Source: Reyranellaceae bacterium
GTDB lineage: Bacteria > Pseudomonadota > Alphaproteobacteria > Reyranellales > Reyranellaceae
DNA: 64,000 nucleotides
Direction of reading: 5' to 3'
Assembly (NCBI GenBank): GCA_022844045.1
Contig: JALHMM010000006.1
Span: 1-64,000 of the forward strand
Under the pieces are notes generated by a model that had not been told where the DNA came from, searched no databases, and was given only the letters and a program-made list of their open reading frames with translations. Below, one piece after another: positions 61,272 through 64,000 of this stretch. Made by a program: the position numbers and the translations under genes. Every line of letters starts with the position of its first letter. Position 1 is the first letter of the stretch.

Positions 61272-61419
61272 CCTTCTCCCCGCGAAGGCGGGGAGAAGGT
61301 GCCGAGCGCAGCGAGGCGGATGAGGGGCTTCCTCGCGCAATGGCACCGATCATCGAGTTGAGACACAAGCCCCTCATCCGCCCTTCGGGCACCTTCTCCC
61401 CGCCTTCGCGGGGAGAAGG
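61272..61419 (+). repeat. two-hairpin dispersed repeat, class A copy 4 (between phnA and phnY)
   Basis: Perfect 12-base arms; left core type 2 (GCCGAGCGCAGCGAGGCGGATG), right core type 1. It lies directly after the phnA stop and ends 19 bases before the phnY start, whose ribosome site GAGGAA is outside the repeat. Confidence 0.88.
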
Positions 61420-61438
61420 GAAGAAACGAGGAACTGCC

Positions 61439-62905
61439 ATGAACGTCCAGGCGAAGCTCGGCGGCATCCAAGCGCCCGTCACCGGCCTGCGTGAGAGCAT
61501 GCGCATCGCCGGCAAGCGCGTCGATGGCGAGGCCGCGCTGGAGGTGTTCAACCCCTGGGACAACAGCGTCGTCGGCACGGTGCCGCGCGCCAGGCCGGCG
61601 CAGGTCGCCGAGGCGTTCCAGATCGCCTACGACTACAAGCCGAAGCTCTCGCGTTACGACCGTCAGAAGATCCTGATGAAGACCGCCGAGCTTCTGGTGG
61701 CGCGCAAGGACGAGATCGCGCGGCTGATCACCTCGGAGAGTGGGCTCTGCCTGAAGGATTCGCTCTACGAGGTCGGCCGCGCCTTCGACGTCTTCTCGCT
61801 CGCCGGCCAGCTCTGCATCATGGACGATTCGCAGACCTTCTCCTGCGACCTCACCCCGCACGGCAAGCAGCGCAAGATCTTCACCCTGCGCGAGCCGCTC
61901 AACGCCATCAGCGCGATCACGCCGTTCAACCACCCGCTGAACATGGTGGCGCACAAGCTGGCGCCGGCGATCGCCACCAACAACTGCGTGGTGCTGAAGC
62001 CCACCGAGCAGACACCGATGACCGCGCTGATGCTGGCCGACACGCTCTACGAGGCGGGCCTGCCGCCGGAGATGCTGTCGGTGGTCACCGGCGGCCCGGC
62101 CGATATCGGCGACGCGATGATCACCGACCCGCGCATCGACCTGATCACCTTCACCGGCTCCGTGCGCGTCGGCAAGTACATCGCCGACAAGGCCGGCTAC
62201 AAGCGCATCGTGCTCGAGCTGGGCGGCAACGACCCGCTGATCGTCATGGAGGACGCCGACCTCGACAAGGCGGCCGAGTTGGCGGTGCAGGGCGCGACCA
62301 AGAACTCCGGCCAGCGCTGCACGGCGGTCAAGCGCATCCTGGTGGTCGAGAAGATCGCCGAGGAATTCGCCGCGCTGGTCCTGGCCAAAGCCAAGAAGCT
62401 GCGCGCGGGCGATCCGATGGATCCCGCCACTGATGTCGGCACGGTAATCAACGAGCGCTCCGCGACGCTGTTCCAGAACCGCGTGACCGATGCGGTTTCC
62501 AAGGGCGCGAAACTGCTGCACGGCAACGACCGCCGGGGCGCGCTGTTCCCGCCCACCGTCGTCGACCGGGTCCCTTACGATTGCGAGCTGGTGCGCGAGG
62601 AGACCTTCGGCCCGGCGATCCCGATGATCCGCGTCAAGGACATCGACGACGCCATCCGCGTCTCGAACTCGACCGCGTATGGCCTGTCCTCGGGCGTCTG
62701 CACCAACCGCCTCGACTACATCACGCGCTTCGTCAACGAGCTGCGCGTCGGCACGGTCAACATCTGGGAAGTCCCGGGATACCGCATCGAGATGTCGCCC
62801 TTCGGCGGCATAAAGGACTCCGGCCTCGGCTACAAGGAAGGCGTGCTCGAGGCGATGAAGAGCTTCACCAACGTGAAGACCTACTCGCTGCCGTGGGCGA
62901 TCTGA
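61439..62905 (+). CDS. phnY: phosphonoacetaldehyde dehydrogenase
   Basis: The 488-residue ALDH oxidises phosphonoacetaldehyde to phosphonoacetate. Catalytic E260 ([11 protein letters not shown]) and C294 ([12 protein letters not shown]) are present. The start ATG 61439 ([13 protein letters not shown]) follows GAGGAA. Family assignment rests on gene order phnW-phnA-phnY and on length; a general ALDH would not be expected here. The TGA overlaps the ATG of the next gene. Confidence 0.9.
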   Translation: MNVQAKLGGIQAPVTGLRESMRIAGKRVDGEAALEVFNPWDNSVVGTVPRARPAQVAEAFQIAYDYKPKLSRYDRQKILMKTAELLVARKDEIARLITSESGLCLKDSLYEVGRAFDVFSLAGQLCIMDDSQTFSCDLTPHGKQRKIFTLREPLNAISAITPFNHPLNMVAHKLAPAIATNNCVVLKPTEQTPMTALMLADTLYEAGLPPEMLSVVTGGPADIGDAMITDPRIDLITFTGSVRVGKYIADKAGYKRIVLELGGNDPLIVMEDADLDKAAELAVQGATKNSGQRCTAVKRILVVEKIAEEFAALVLAKAKKLRAGDPMDPATDVGTVINERSATLFQNRVTDAVSKGAKLLHGNDRRGALFPPTVVDRVPYDCELVREETFGPAIPMIRVKDIDDAIRVSNSTAYGLSSGVCTNRLDYITRFVNELRVGTVNIWEVPGYRIEMSPFGGIKDSGLGYKEGVLEAMKSFTNVKTYSLPWAI

Positions 62906-63390
62906 TGCGATCAGTCACGGCGCTCCTGATCGTGTGCTTCGCTGTACCGGCGGCTGCGCAGGACGCGACCTTCACGATCAAGCAGATGACGCCGGAAACG
63001 GCCCTGAAGGCCGCCCAGGCCGCGCTCTCATCCTGCCGCAAGCAGGGTTTCCAGGTCGCGGTGGCGGTTGTAGATCGAGCCGGCGTCGCGCAGATCGTCC
63101 TGCGCGACCGTTTCGCCGGCCCGCACACGGTCGAGACCGCGATCAACAAGGCCTGGACGGCGGTGTCGTTCCGTCAGGACACGCTGGGCTTCGCCGCGTC
63201 GACCGCCGATCCGCGTCATGCGGGCGTGCGCGCCATCCCGCGCGTCGTCGCCGTCGGGGGCGGCGTGCTGGTCGAGGCCGCCGGCTCGATCCTGGGCGCG
63301 ATCGGCGTTTCCGGCGCGCCCGGCGGCGAGGCCGACGATGCCTGCGCCAAAGCGGGCATCGAGGCGATCCGCGACGACATCAGCTTCTGA
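62905..63390 (+). CDS. GlcG/HbpS family protein with a signal peptide
   Basis: The 161-residue secreted protein has a signal sequence ([18 protein letters not shown], cleaved near AQD) and the GlcG/HbpS fold: CRKQGFQVAVAVVDRAGV, RAIPRVVAVGGGVLVEAA and GAIGVSGAPGGEADDACA. HbpS proteins bind haem or sense oxidative stress; others are of unknown function. The start overlaps the phnY stop (TGATG), so it is probably translated with the phosphonate genes. Confidence 0.82.
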   Translation: MRSVTALLIVCFAVPAAAQDATFTIKQMTPETALKAAQAALSSCRKQGFQVAVAVVDRAGVAQIVLRDRFAGPHTVETAINKAWTAVSFRQDTLGFAASTADPRHAGVRAIPRVVAVGGGVLVEAAGSILGAIGVSGAPGGEADDACAKAGIEAIRDDISF

Positions 63391-63394
63391 ACCC

Positions 63395-64000
63395 CTACGC
63401 GAGGATCTTCTTTCGCTCCGGATCGTAGGCCGAGCCGTCGATGCGCTTGGCCGGCACGCGTTGGGTGAAGGCTTCGATCTCGTAGTCGGCGTGCGCGGCT
63501 TCGGCTGAGGGCAGGTAGCCGAAGGCGATCCACTTGCCGATGGTGTGGCCGTAGCCGGCGCTTGAGGTTACGCCCACGACCTTGCCGTCGCGCAGGATCG
63601 CTTCGCTGCCATAGACCGGCTTGTCGCCGTCGAGCAGGAAGACGCAGAGCTTGCGCTTCGAACCCTCGGCACGGCGCGTCTCCAGCGCGGCGCGGCCGAT
63701 GAAGTCGCCTTTCTTCATCGCCACGGCGAAGCCCAGCCCGGCCTCCCATGGCGTGTAATCCGGGCCGATGTCGCTGCCCCAGTAGAGGTAGCGCTTCTCA
63801 AGGCGGCAGGATTCGATCGCGCGGTAGCCGGCGTTGACGACGCCGAGGTCCTGGCCTTCGCGCCACAGCAGGTCGTAGACATGCGCGGCGTACTCGACGG
63901 GGATGTGCAGCTCATAGCCGAGCTCGCCCACGTAGGTGACGCGGGCCACGCGGCAGGGCGCGTAGCCCAGACGGATCTCGCGCATCGCCATGTAGGGCAG
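63395..64000 (-). CDS. GcvT/dimethylglycine-dehydrogenase-like protein, C-terminal part
   Basis: The frame is open to the window edge, so only the last 201 residues are seen. It has YVGELGYELHIPVEYAAHVY, VNAGYRAIESCRLEKRYLYW, LGFAVAMKKGDFIGRAAL and a final SSAGYGHTIGKWIAFGY, as in the C-terminus of the FAD-GcvT gene at 55298. Probably another long FAD-GcvT enzyme or a plain aminomethyltransferase-like protein. Its stop is five bases from the convergent GlcG-like gene. Confidence 0.82.
   Translation of the reverse strand: MPYMAMREIRLGYAPCRVARVTYVGELGYELHIPVEYAAHVYDLLWREGQDLGVVNAGYRAIESCRLEKRYLYWGSDIGPDYTPWEAGLGFAVAMKKGDFIGRAALETRRAEGSKRKLCVFLLDGDKPVYGSEAILRDGKVVGVTSSAGYGHTIGKWIAFGYLPSAEAAHADYEIEAFTQRVPAKRIDGSAYDPERKKILA

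Overview
The window reads as chromosomal DNA of a high-GC alphaproteobacterium. By eye most coding regions are in the high 60s to about 70 % GC. The gene families (a PhnF/C-P lyase operon with an HD-domain oxygenase and a DUF1045 protein, GcvT-type FAD oxidoreductases, many iron-alcohol and aldehyde dehydrogenases) and the dispersed two-hairpin repeats fit Rhodospirillales/Hyphomicrobiales-like soil or water bacteria. I cannot name a genus. No rRNA, tRNA or CRISPR array was seen.

Layout. 1-11.6 kb is a cell-surface polysaccharide locus: the end of a GDP-mannose 3,5-epimerase-like gene, a large GT2-like protein, a UDP-glucose dehydrogenase-like enzyme, a methyltransferase, a 991-residue double glycosyltransferase, another GT4 enzyme, gmd (GDP-mannose 4,6-dehydratase) and the relic of an ABC exporter. 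11.7-15.1 kb is mixed: a luciferase-like oxidoreductase, an ABM monooxygenase, pcp, an IS5-type transposase remnant and a lower-GC APH-type kinase. 15.3-24.0 kb is a complete C-P lyase set: phnF divergent from phnG-H-I-J-K-L-M, a PhnZ-like HD oxygenase, phnN and a convergent DUF1045 gene. A promoter with a PhnF-type operator sits at the divergence point.

24.2-35.0 kb looks like a glycolipid or glycan synthesis and export locus: a fatty acid hydroxylase, a ceramide-glucosyltransferase-like GT21, a STAS protein lacking the usual phospho-serine, a Wza-like lipoprotein, a DevBCA-type exporter, a GT4, three tandem paralogous glycosyltransferases and a divergent GT4. 35.0-38.6 kb is an acyl-chain module (ACP, ketosynthase, two hotdog dehydratases) with a divergently regulated GNAT-fold protein nearby. 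38.7-46.6 kb holds catabolic genes (GGT, GNAT, phosphodiesterase, Fe-ADH, SDR, two tandem NTF2-like proteins, amidase). 46.7-50.5 kb has a terminase-small-subunit-like gene full of repeats, and hrpB. 50.7-57.8 kb encodes EthD, glutamine-synthetase-like, aldehyde dehydrogenase, Fe-ADH and dimethylglycine-dehydrogenase-like proteins. 57.8-62.9 kb is a second phosphonate pathway (LysR, phnW, phnA, phnY) for 2-aminoethylphosphonate. The window ends in a GlcG/HbpS-like protein and a partial GcvT-type gene.

Two themes run through the window. First, phosphonate use: a broad-specificity C-P lyase and a specific AEP-to-acetate route lie about 35 kb apart, with no phosphonate transporter in view. Second, a family of two-hairpin repeats has nine copies here, in two arm classes. 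The copies sit between operon genes (phnI/phnJ, phnK/phnL, phnA/phnY) and also form the 3' ends or interiors of two coding regions.
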